From: Trebouxia sp. TZW2008
Lineage: Eukaryota > Chlorophyta > Trebouxiophyceae > Trebouxiales > Trebouxiaceae
Length of the DNA: 64,000 bases
Direction: 5' to 3'
Assembly: GCA_002118135.1 (NCBI GenBank)
Contig: BDIU01000040.1
Span: forward strand, 186,001 to 250,000
Shown: positions 24,908 through 35,660 of the stretch, one piece after another
Layout: each line of letters starts with the position of its first letter
How positions within the stretch are numbered: the first letter of the stretch is position 1
The notes under the pieces: model-generated
Told to the model about the DNA's origin: nothing
The model's database searches: none
The model's input: only the letters and a program-made list of their open reading frames with translations
Made by a program: the position numbers and the translations under genes

Positions 24908-27376
24908 CTATTTGGCACCAGATCCTGAAAACGGGCTCGGCTTGAACTTATTGTTGCCCAGGCCTGACAATGCTTGCATGCTATTCTTGCACCCCCTTGA
25001 CAAGCCAAAGCTGTCTAATCCCTCAAGAGACTTGAATTCCATGTTCTTCATGGCATCAGCTGCTTGTTTTCTGCGGAGCTCTTTCTCCTTGTGCAGATCT
25101 TCAGCAGGCTTAACCACAGCCCCGCTCTTGGTCCGAAGCAGGGGTGCTATGACATGTGGTGCAGCTGAGGGCATGTCCACAGCCATATGCAAAAGGCCAT
25201 TCACATCTCTAAGTGGAGAACTGTCCCGTGATGGGACTTTGCTCGGCGGTGCTGAAACAGACGAGACCAAGTGCGACAAGTCTTCGGGGGCGACGGCTCG
25301 AGTGGCTAAGTAGTGGGAACCCATTCCGGGTCGATCCCGGTCGAGAAGCTGGTCAGCTGTTATTCGTCGTGCATCTGCTGGCTGATGTATGTGTGGGTGG
25401 CGGCCGTTGAGTGTCGGCAATCCCCTATCACTGCAGCTGCTTGCTGGCCGTTGAGGGACAATGAAATGCTCATCAATGCTGCCTGTACGCGCTGGTCTCA
25501 AGTGCCCAGATGGCACTGCAGCGCTCTTTGCTGTGGTGCTGAAAAGGCCGTGCTCTGACAGAGTTATGGGACTGCTAGACGTGGACCTAAGAGGCGACAG
25601 TAGGGCAGCAGGGACTGAGGTTTTGACAGCCAAATCTGTTGCAGCAGGAATCTGAAGAGGCTCCATCTGCAAAGAGCACAAAGTGGGCATCAGCATAATC
25701 AATGCGCTATGCTGCGCTGATATTGACAGAGAAAGTCCTGCACATCATGCTCACAAGGCAAAGTATCTGGATTGAAGGCACACACGCTCTGCTGCAGCAC
25801 AGATAAACCCACAAACAGACTCAGGCACCACTGCTGCCAAATGAAGCTGCTATGTAATCCTCTCCAAAAACGCAGCACGCCTCAGCACGTCACAGCAGTG
25901 CACGACACTGCCTGGCTGCAGTACTTCGCAGTGTGCAAATGGGACTTGACTTAAGACCAGAACATGATCCAAGTGGAGCTTACCGAGGCTCTGACGGTCT
26001 GTTCATACTCCTGCAAGTTCTCAAACAGCTTGTGCAGGGGCAGCTTGCGGTCTTCTTCTCTTGGAGGAGACAATCCTCTTTTGCCCCACTGCCGCAATTG
26101 CTCACTGCAGCATAAATGAACAGACTGTACCCTGTGGGCACCCATGCCAATGCTTGTATGCGCTTGCCATGCAACACAAGCACACATCACAGATTGCAAA
26201 GCGCAGCCTGCATTGAAACTGACACAGCATGATTACATGAGGAGACGCTGGGAAGACAGCCTTCAGGCCATGTTACTGAAACTAGCTGTGTGTGCTGAAA
26301 TGCACAAGACATTGCAGTGATGAAGGCCTCAAAACCTTTAAGCCACCATGAGTTCGAATGTCCAGACATTCAAACGTATTGTGTACAATTTCTGGTAAGC
26401 ATGAGTGCCTCCAATTGGGAGATTGTACCGCCAACATCTGTCGTCAGCTCACCTGGTAGGCACAAATTGCAAGTATGCTGCTGGCGCATTTCGAGAACAG
26501 ATGCCATGCTGCTCCTGCTTTCATGGCTGGAATGACTCCTGGGTGAAGAGCTTACCTAGTAGGCGCAAATTGCGAGTATGCTGGTGGCGCAGTTGCGACA
26601 GAAGCCATGCTGCTCCTGCTTTCATGACTAGAATGACTTCTAGGCGAGCTGAGCTCATGATGGTCATCATGCTGACCATGCGCTGCATCACTGCCAGGTG
26701 TCAGGTGAGCATGCTGACTGTACATGCTGGTGTCACTGAGAGTGGGCTGCAGGGCAGGGGCCCAGTCTGAAGCAGCCCCAGGCTCAGACCGGGGAGGTGG
26801 GGGTGGCATGCTACCCCTCAGGCTTGATGGGGGTGGGCGGGACGGTCCTTGGCATTGATCTGAGTCATCTACCCTTGATGAGGCTTGCAAGCCAGATGAC
26901 CGAGCAGCTGCAGAGACCACACCAAGGGTCAAGAGCAATGCATGGCATGCTGTTTGAAACGCATGATTCTTACTTTCTGGCACAGCTGGTGATCAGTAGA
27001 CTGTGGAAACAGGCATATCCATATGGGCAGGATGATGCAACCAACACACCTTCTCCTCACTGTATTGCCCAAACAAGGCAGATTTGTACAGGCATGCTTG
27101 CATCTGCGGCTTGAAGCTCATGCAACCTCCAAGACCTCAGTGCTGAAAACACAGCATCACACAAGTCCAGATCAGGTGCATATCAAGCACGTGAGTGGGA
27201 AAGCAGACCCACCTGGGCTGCCAGTACGGGCTGCAGCTGCAGCAGCATAAGCAGCAGCATCAAAGGCGGGCACATATCCTGGGCTGTTCACACGCTGCAG
27301 GCCTTCGCCAGAGGGGTGTGAGGCCAAAGACTGCTGAGAACCCAATTGAGCATGCTGTGCTGGTGGTGTGCCAGGA

Positions 27377-27410
<34 letters not shown>

Positions 27411-30400
27411 TGGGCTGCTGTTCATGATCGCTAGAGCTGCTTGACATGGCTGTGGTCACCACGGGGACATCTGAACCTTCAGCATTGCTGCAGCAGCAAT
27501 AGGCAGATTTACAGTCACAGTAAGCTCTACAGCTGAAAACCCTTATGCAGTCATGAATATGTACAGTACAGCTTTGCAATTGTTACGAAGATTTTGGCTG
27601 AATATGACCTGAAATGGCACTGGCACTGCAGCCCATTGCTAAAGACTGGAGTGCAAGGCAAAAGCTGGGATTGCAATTTTCTGAGACTGCATTAGCTGTG
27701 TGCTCTGGTCTTGATAGCGCAATTCTGCAAGCATAAAAACAGCAGCTGGTTTCAGCAAAACGGCGCTACCAAGAACTTCAGCACAAAAGGCCATCACAGG
27801 AAACAGGCAAACCTGCATCAGATTGACTGCAACCCGCATGGGTTGGCTCAAATTGAGGCGTGCTCAGCTCTCAACAACACTGAAGATATGCACAGCTTGA
27901 CTCAACACTGAGGCATCCTCACCTCTCAACAACACTGAACATGGGCGCTTGGCCAGTGAGCTGCTTGATCTCCTGCTTGATGGCAGCAGCAATGGCTATG
28001 GCATCATTGTGGCTCAAAGACAGGTCCTCAACCATTTCACTAGCCACGCTCATGGCAGTGTCTGCCCCCATGTCAAAGTCAAACTCAACTGTCCTGGCAG
28101 GGCCTGCATGACATGCCATGCTCAAAGTCAGACTCGAAGCCAAGGCTGTTGTACAAACGAAAATTTGGTTGCTGGAAGAAGTCGGTGTCCAGAAGGTGAT
28201 AGGCACCACCCTCACTTGGTCAAGGTCAATGTATCACTATTTGTGGCTGTGCAGAACATGTCAAACAGAAGCAAGAAGGAGTGAATAGGCGTGTTCAAAG
28301 AGCAAAGTCTGACATCATGCAGCAACAGAAATCATTTTTCAGCATACTGTATGCCAGCCTTGCAATTGACCTCAACTGCAAGCACTGAACGTCACTGACA
28401 CCGCTTTGCTGGGATACATGTAGCATTGGATTGAGGAAATACACAGCTAAGCATTGAGAGGCTGACAGATGCACAGCTCATGAACTACACTGACCCTGCG
28501 TGCATGCAGCATTCGCTGTGACTACACCCCAGAGCCTGGCAAACATTGTATCATTGTAAGTGCAAAGAAGCTCACCAAGAGGTTGACAGATGCGCAACCG
28601 CAGGTTGAGCTTGTCATCCTCATCGCCCTCAGACCTAGTGGACAGCTGCCCCTTCACCTTGAACTGCCTATCCCCACCAGCAGCAACCACAGTGGCTGTA
28701 TCACCAAACATGCTGTGCTCTCCATCACTGAGCACTTCAGCCATGCTGACCAAGCTCTCAGCAACAGTGGCGTATGTTGCTGCCTGCTCTATGGACACTC
28801 CCGGGTGTTCAGCCTCAGGTGAAACAGGCGGCGCTGGCGCTTGCAACACCTCAGGCGCAGTCACAGCTGTTGCTGCTGACTCAGCATCACTGTCGCCACG
28901 CAATGACTGTGCTGGTGAGAGAGGCGGCGTCTGCTGACCAGGGAACTGATGCCCATCGGACCTAGGGGAGTAGGGGTCCCCAGAGGACTGACCCACAAGG
29001 GAAGGGGGGCGGGTGATGGCCTGTATTGTCTGCTGCTGTGGCGCTGCAAGCGCTGGAGGCGTTGTCAGCTGATGAGAACTCATGCTGGGCCCTGCCAACT
29101 GAGAGGGGGTTGAGACATCCTGAGGCAGCCACGTACCCAGAGAGTCTGTGGGCAGCATACTGCTTGCTGACGCCAGCATGCCAGCCTCAGAGGAGGAACG
29201 GGAGACATTGCCGCTCTGGCTGCTGCTGTCCTCAAAGAACTCCCCAGGCACGCCCACGGCAAAGCCAGCAGCTGAAGTAGAGGAAAGGGCCTCAGCTTGC
29301 AGCTTGTAGGCTGCGCACTTCTCCTGCCTGATGCTGTCAAAGTATGGGTGCTTCAGCAGCTGCCTAGCACGAGGGCGGCCCTCTCTGGTTCCAATGCACA
29401 CGGTGATGAACTCTGCAAGCTCATGAGTGGGCACCTTCGACAGCCCGGCAGGTCGCACACCCTGCAGCAGGCAGGATGTCGACTCAGCTATCTTTGCATA
29501 AGCCAAACTGCCTATACAGACTGCACATGCGCAGCATGCGGAAATTTGCGTTCTGCTTCTGAATTCTGATGCACCTCTGCAGATTATGTGCTGGAAATGG
29601 CTGAACCAGCTGACATGATTGCAGGGCGATTTCACTGATGCACGAGCTGTAGTAAATCCTTTCCAGTGGCACTTCAAGAGCAGATATGCTTTTGAGTCTG
29701 ATACATGCAGAGTGCTGAGACAAGCTTCTTTGCTACCGTTCCAGCTGTGATTACATGCTGCAGTCAGTTCAGCACACTCACCAGCGTAACCTTGCGGTAT
29801 ATCTGGGCTGCATTTCTGCACTCACAGTAGGGATACTGCAAGGTGGCCAGCTCCAGCAGACACATGCCATATGAGTAGACGTCTACACGGTCATCATACT
29901 CCTCGTCATACAGCTCGGGAGCCATGAACTCAGGCGTGCCTGATGCACACCACCCCAAGTCAAGACATGCATGCCAGAGGCAGGCTTCACGCCTCAAGCA
30001 TGCAAGCGCTAGCTGCACAAGCGATGTGCAAGGTGCAAGCAACTGGTGTCAACAGCTTGCACAATGCATGTTCTACTCACTATATGCTGCAGTTGAGCTC
30101 AGGTAACTGCATAAGCAAGAGCTAGTGTGTTCGCAAACAACTGGTCAGGGGATCACCTAGGACGCTCTGAGGTGCTGTTCTGCCTCGCAGCAAAGTAGCA
30201 AGCCCAAGATCACCAATCTTGACAACACCTTCGCTTCCGTTGATGAAGATATTGTCGCATTTGAGGTCTCTGTGAATGATTGGGGGAGTGTGGCCATGCA
30301 GATACACTAGGCCACATAAGATCTGCCAGGCCCAACCTTTGAGCACTTCAGCATCAATGTGCTTGTGGCGCTTGCGATACCTGCAGTGCTTGCAATGTCA

Positions 30401-31172
30401 GTTTTGCTCTGCAGTGACATCCAAACGACGCTGTGACTGCTGTACTGGAGCATCATGCAGAGCAGAGTGACATACTGTCTCAGTCTGCAGTGACAGTTTT
30501 GCAATGCTGTGACTGCCATACAGAAGCAGAGGGCGAGAGCAGATTGACATACTGTCTCAGTGTCCCAGATGTGAACATCTCAGTGATGAAGTTGACAGAG
30601 TATGTCTTCTGGTCAAGCCAAGAATCATAGAATGTCATGATGTTCTTGTGCTTCAACTGTTTCAGCACGCGTATCTCTGCGAACAAGCGATCCCTGCAAG
30701 CAGCTTTTGCTGTCTCAGGACATGTGTTGAAGGAGAACAGGTGTTGCATCATGTGCACACCCTGAAGCAAATGCAGTGCCTGACAGGGAGGCATTTGACT
30801 GTGACTTGTTACAGGCAGCAGGTAGGCTTGCAGCCTACCTTTCCTCCCTTGAAGCGACCAGTTCATTCACCCTGACTTGATTCCAAGCAACCTCAATACC
30901 TTCCTCCTCATCAAAACCTTTATACACTGTCTTGAACGCCCCTCGTCCAAGCACAGTATCAAACTGTTCCAGCAAGCAACAACTTTAAGACCTGACATCT
31001 CAAGGCTACAACAGGAGTCGTAGGCTCGACTTCGAGGCTGTACCCGACAATATCTCTCAGACGGATCCCTTTCTGCAACTGGCTGACTATCCGCAGGCTC
31101 TGGATCATCTTGATGGCTGGCTGCAGCTTCGCCCAAGCCTGCTGCAGCACTGCCCTCCCCCTCTTGAACCAT
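24908..31172 (-). CDS. WNK: WNK (with-no-lysine) serine/threonine kinase, 11 exons
   Basis: Exons: 31172-31044, 30963-30839, 30693-30553, 30380-30157, 29939-29782, 29461-28576, 28103-27923, 27487-27213, 26907-26556, 26104-25984, 25666-24908. They sum to 3351 nt, 1116 aa plus stop, with every phase agreeing. Kinase domain, roughly residues 43-300: [18 protein letters not shown] has the glycine-loop lysine used by WNKs, VAWNQV lacks the usual beta-3 lysine, then [15 protein letters not shown] and [20 protein letters not shown]. An OSR1_C-type domain follows ([30 protein letters not shown]), spanning the junction of exons 6 and 7. The tail is Ser/Pro-rich with a polyglutamine run. In animals and plants WNKs act in ion balance, osmotic stress and circadian signalling; the algal target is unknown. 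Start chosen at the first true [11 protein letters not shown]; an upstream TTG is not credible. The donor edges of exons 3 and 9 have tandem copies in the following introns. Confidence 0.95.
26448..26650 (-). repeat. Exon-9 donor-edge copy in WNK
   Basis: The last ~90 bp of WNK exon 9 with its donor (real edge at 26556) are repeated just downstream on the minus strand, about 100 bp away, including ccatgctgctcctgctttcatg and the splice-site region. The copy's donor is altered. Confidence 0.8.
27381..27410 (-). repeat. CAG repeat encoding polyglutamine in WNK
   Basis: About ten consecutive CAG codons (minus strand) in exon 8, in the disordered tail after the OSR1_C-like domain. Confidence 0.9.
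30405..30560 (-). repeat. Exon-3 donor-edge copy in WNK
   Basis: The junction ctgagaca|gtatgtca and the next ~70 bp of intron recur once, about 80 bp downstream on the minus strand, ending near the acceptor of exon 4. Both donors look usable; using the second would insert a short stretch. Confidence 0.8.
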
Positions 31173-32470
31173 GACTATGTTCAAGATTCTACCACTGTAA
31201 CCGCGTGGTTTTGTTGAGTTGCAGACTGAGCCTGCTGAGCGCCTGACACATACGCAACTGAAACTGCTGGCCGCAGCCTGGGTGGAACAGCCCGTGAGCG
31301 CCTAGCATCAAGCTGATTATCCTAAGTGAGGCAGCTGTTTAAACCTTGCCCAGCCAGAGCTGCAAGCCCAAGGGGCTTGAATGGTGTTAATCACCAGAAC
31401 AGCAGCAACAGTGATGTTTCGGACGAGTGCGAGCGCGTCGGGTGCTACCAAGCTGACGCAGAGGAGTTTTGTTGCGCAGTAAGCACTAGCAAAACGCTCG
31501 AGCAATCTTCCTCGCCGAGCGAGCAGCTAGGGGTACAGACGCATACACGAGGCCTACACAGGCCGTAGACACAGCGACAACGTATTCTGCTGAGGCGCTA
31601 GCGCTATGACGCGGTTGCATCTACGAATTAGCTGGAGGCTGACACTGCTAGCCACAGCAGGCTGGGTCCAGCCGCAGGTCGGATTTCCGATCTAAATCCC
31701 TATTCTTTTCATCGATGGGAAGGCCCCGGTAATTTCGAAGGGCAACTTCAGGAAATTTCCCTTTCATCGACTTTTCGACCGGAACGAGGGTCTCGAATTT
31801 AGCAGCAACTGCCGCCCATTTCCAGGGGTTTCTCCTGATTTCGCCGGCCACCGCCCAACAGATTACGTCTTGCGGGATTCACCGCCCTCGCTGTTTACCC
31901 GCCCTGGCCAGCGTTGTAGCTATAGTAGTCTGCCATAGATGCAGCTGTTAAGAGCAGCCTGCAGCAGCTGTTAGGAGCTGTCTGTATACGTAGCTGCTGC
32001 TGGAGCGAGCTTTTGCAGCTCAAGCTTCGCTGAGCAGCATTGCAAAACGGAATTCCTGAGACAGTTCGCATGGACTCATGTAGTCATCATCGATGCATGT
32101 TTGCATGCTGCACACAGGTGGATACATGCAAATACGTGCATGCTGCGATATACAGCACTATGCATGCTTACGCATGTAGCTTCAAAACGCCTGTTTAATG
32201 TCCAAAAACACGAGATTAAAAAACCAGTACATTAGCAGCTGCATTCAATGGCAGCTGCGTGAGCCGTGAAAAATTAGATGATTGATTGTGAGGCAAGCTG
32301 CAACCCTGGCACAAGCGGCTTTCAGGCATACAGCAATGTAGATGTTACGTCATACAACAGGTGAAGCATGTAGGGTTTGGTGCCCCTTGTGCAGGGTGTC
32401 AGCTGAGGTGATGAGGTCAAAACGAGCCTCTGGAAAGAATCTATAGCAATACAGGTTTTTGATTGTGGTA
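31173..32470. other. WNK upstream region / FKBP downstream region
   Basis: No gene assigned. Position makes 31173-31640 the likely WNK promoter and 5' UTR region. Within 31660-31860 the composition changes sharply (many TTTC/GAAA and CGA words, few TGCA) and a 65-codon open frame without ATG reads on the minus strand; see the findings. Confidence 0.45.
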
Positions 32471-34143
32471 TCAGGATTTCACACTCAAGACTTGCACCTG
32501 CAGCTCTATTGTTGCATTGGGAGGTATCTCTTGTAGCCCTTGTTTGCCGTACGCTAGCTCTGGAGGCACAATCACTGACCTCTGCAAGCATTGGAAGCAC
32601 ATTGTGGAGAAAGCACTTGTCAGCTGTGCTGGCATGAGGCAGTGATGCTCAAGACCCAAGAGTCCATGCAAAGCTGAGACATGCTTTTAAAACTCGATGG
32701 GTTCGGCAGATGGGCAGTCACCAGATACAGAGGCTAAGGGTAAATCCAAAGACAGTCGATAAACGACTGTGACAACTATATACAAGATCTCTGCACCCTC
32801 CATATTCAGTACAAATGGTTCAGCTTAGCACAGGACGGAACTGGTTGCAGACAGTACATTGCTCCAATACATACCTAGCTGACCCCAATGAGCCTGGCCG
32901 GCAGGCATGCGTTTGGACTTAGTGCCTGCCTGCCTGCCTGCCTGCCTGACTGATTGAATGAATGCATGCATGAATGAAATGAAACGAGTTGAATAAGTCC
33001 AGCAGTCTGGAGCCTAGCACAGCTGCTGACCTTGCCGCCTGCTTTCATGCCTATGACTGCTTGTGAAAGTGCTGCTGGCGGTTTTGGGCCAGACGCTCCT
33101 GAGAACAGGCCACCAGCACTGTCTCCTTCTGGTGCCTTGATGCCGCCAGACCCCACTGCCTGCCCCGCTGTGAACTCGACAGGCTGCACATCAAAGTCAA
33201 CATCCTTGATTCACATGCATGTATAGAATGAGAATTTGGGGCACTGCTGACAACCCAAGACAAATGCAAAGCAGGCTGAGCAGCACATGTTGCGCAGCAG
33301 CATAGTTGCTGCTTTGGTACAGTGTAAGATTAAGGCAGAAGTAGTGACAAACGCAGGCTGAAATGAAGTTGCACAGTCGTCAAAACAGAAATGGCTGTGT
33401 ATCACCTCAGCTATACTGCGGTTGGCTCCAAGCAGACGGGCAGATCTGCTAGATACAACATCGAGTTTCTTGTAAAAGCAGTCAAAGTGTACCTGCAATC
33501 AAAGTGTAAAACTTTTCAACATGTTTGCGCACACTGCAGTCAAGGACAGCACAAGTCATGCAGTGCATACCGAGACTATATCACCGCCCTTGACGGTGCT
33601 GCCTCCACCAGCCTCCAAATCATAATATTTCAGGCCGCTTTCTGCATTGAAGCTGCACAGTGGTCACAAGTGACTGAGGTCATGATTCCAGCCCAGTCTA
33701 AACAGCCAGCATCTGGCCCTCACCACTTGTGCTGTATGATTCTATACTGGGCTTTTTTTTCATCTCCTTCTGAAAGCTGCATTGTACCCACAACATGTTA
33801 CGAGCGTTGACATAACAACTTTCTCTGGAGGTGATCACTGGCCACACAAATCTCACCCCAGGGCTTGAGCAGGATCGCTGCTCAGCAGTGCTGGCAGCTG
33901 CAAGGCCAGGAACAGCGACGTGGCAGCATCGCGCCTTGTGAGCTGAATCTTTTCTTCAGGGGCACCTGGCTGAGTTTGCTGCCTGAGGACCTGGTGTGAC
34001 TGATCTTCCGTTTTTCTTGTCGAGTTGCAGGTTGAAAAGGTGGGTCTAGCGTTGGAATGTCGGCGGCACACTGAAGCATGAGGCGCGAGTCTGTGCAGGC
34101 TGGTCAACTGCGAAGCGGCGCAAGGGGCAGGCACTGGTGGCAT
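32471..34143 (-). CDS. FKBP19: FKBP-type peptidyl-prolyl isomerase, thylakoid lumen, FKBP19-like
   Basis: Exons: 34143-33857, 33652-33571, 33492-33406, 33183-33031, 32581-32471; 720 nt, 239 aa plus stop, all phases agreeing. The N-terminus looks like a chloroplast transit peptide followed by a twin-arginine lumen-targeting signal (TRRDAATSLFLALQLPALL, residues ~69-87), ending near AQALG. FKBP fold landmarks: LKYYDLEAGGGSTVKGGDIV, VHFDCFYKKLDVVSSRSARL, GMKAGGK, then VIVPPELAYGKQGLQEIPP and IELQVQVLSV. The insert GLFSGASGPKPPAAL and the SSRSARLLGANRSIAE stretch match what I recall of Arabidopsis FKBP19 (At5g13410). Many lumen FKBPs lack full prolyl isomerase activity, and this one departs from the classic active-site set. 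Its role is presumably photosystem assembly or maintenance. Confidence 0.9.
32826..32882. repeat. 57-bp dispersed repeat, copy 1
   Basis: Starts tagcacaggacggaactggt and ends catacctagctga; in the FKBP intron. Pairs with 35051-35107, about 2.2 kb away, in the same orientation. Confidence 0.7.
32923..32980. repeat. TGCC/TGAA tetranucleotide microsatellite
   Basis: Five TGCC units followed by tgaatgaatgcatgcatgaa-type repeats in the FKBP intron. A similar (AATG)n tract is at 16880-16935 in DLEC1. Confidence 0.85.
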
Positions 34144-35632
34144 GGCAAGCTGAGATCAGCGAAACTCGCAAGAATTACAGCGTACAAACACGTTGCGCGC
34201 ACAGCAGGTCTGAGCCCTCAGACTGGACTTCTCTAGCTACTGATCGTCGTTCACTACTGCCGGCACGCACAGTTGTTTGCCTCGCCAGAATCTTGTGAGG
34301 CCACAGCATATGCTGAGCATGCAGTGGCAATGCACATGTTGCTCAACATGCCATGCGGTGATTGAACATTGCATGCCATGGTGGTGCAGCGTAGCTGCCA
34401 ACATCAGAACTGTCACAGGGCCACCAGTCACTGGAAATGCAATTCACTGCAGAATGCGCAGAGCATCACACACAGGCCTCAGACTGATCCCAGCTCAACA
34501 GTATGATATTATTATACACTAGAGCTGAATAGGCCTCATGACCTAATCTAGATCTGCTGTCAATGAAAATGGGTTAAACTTTGACTTGAACACATGTTGG
34601 ATAAATGCTGCAGATCATACGGTACAAACGCTTGCATCATCAATGTATGTAATGTGTGTCTCGCCATGCACATTGACTGCATGCCAGCAGCAGGACACTT
34701 AGACTCCAGCAAGAATCAGTGTGGAGATGCGCAATGTATTCTGTACTCTATGTTGAGCAGCTCGGCATGCATGAGAACATCAGTCGCCACTGTCGCCAAC
34801 CTGAGCAGGTCCAAGAGCCATGCTGCGGTGGACTGAGATGTAGCTCACTTCCTTCTTTGATATTCCCTCTGCCTGAGCAATGTGCTGGCCGATGTACAGC
34901 AGCGCAGTTGTCTCTGCTGGGTATGTATACCACTGTATCATCTGGCTGTGCATTTTGCTGCCGGTCGGAAGCAGCACTGCACGTGGCTGTACTGATGCCT
35001 GATCGCGCGCCTTGCAGCTTTTGTCTTCTGTACCACTGTCATCAGACAGATAGCACAGGACCGAACTGGTCGGAGACAGTTGGTTGCTCCAGTACGTACC
35101 TAGCTGGGTCTGCTGAGTCTGTCTAGCATGCGCCTAGAATGAATGAATGACAGTCGCGGCGCCTCACTGCTGGTTTGACCATAGTGCCTTGTGACGAAGC
35201 AAGGACATGCTGAGGCGCATTGCACTGGCCCTTCTCTTATAGCGCTGCATGAAGAGGGCTGAGCAATGTAAGCATGGCTCAGTGCTGCTATCTTGCTGAC
35301 AAGGCTTGACAGGACAGCCAGCTGTCTTGCAGAGGCTGTTTGTGCTAGGCTGCTCAGGAGCGTAACTGCAGCCCAGGAGCGGTGCACTGTGGATGTTCTA
35401 GGCGTTGGTTTCTCTCTGAGCATTGACTGCACAGCCTGTTCCCTTGCAGACGCACTTGCACTGAGTCACTCTAGGCCTGAGGCTGCAGTACCAAAGTGAT
35501 GCACTGTGACCGTCCTAGGCGTCGTCCTGTCTCTGAGCTTTTACTGCACAATTTGGTTTCCATCGCAGGGGCACTTGCACCAAGTCATTTTGGGCTTGAG
35601 CTGCAGCATTAGAGTGATGCGCTGTGGACGTC
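34144..35632. other. FKBP upstream / RRP4 downstream spacer
   Basis: No confident gene. Contains one copy of a 57-bp dispersed repeat (35051-35107) and, at 35390-35632, two or three decayed copies of the RRP4 last-exon end. Confidence 0.5.
35051..35107. repeat. 57-bp dispersed repeat, copy 2
   Basis: Starts tagcacaggaccgaactggt and ends cgtacctagctgg. Most bases match copy 1. Confidence 0.7.
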
Positions 35633-35660
35633 CTAGGCATCACCTTGTCTTTGAGCTGCT
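35390..35660 (-). repeat. Copies of the RRP4 last-exon end, downstream of the stop
   Basis: The stop-containing end of exon 9 (minus ctcaaagacaaggtgatgcctaggacg) recurs as diverged copies near 35510-35540 and 35390-35425, about 115-125 bp apart, with flanking sequence in common. These lie beyond the stop codon, so the duplication process is not confined to introns. Confidence 0.7.

Noticed and set aside
25295..25345. tRNA-like A box (tggctaagtagtgg) and B box (gggtcgatccc)
   Set aside because: The boxes are only about 27 bp apart, too close for a tRNA, no cloverleaf can be drawn, and the bases are inside the WNK last exon.
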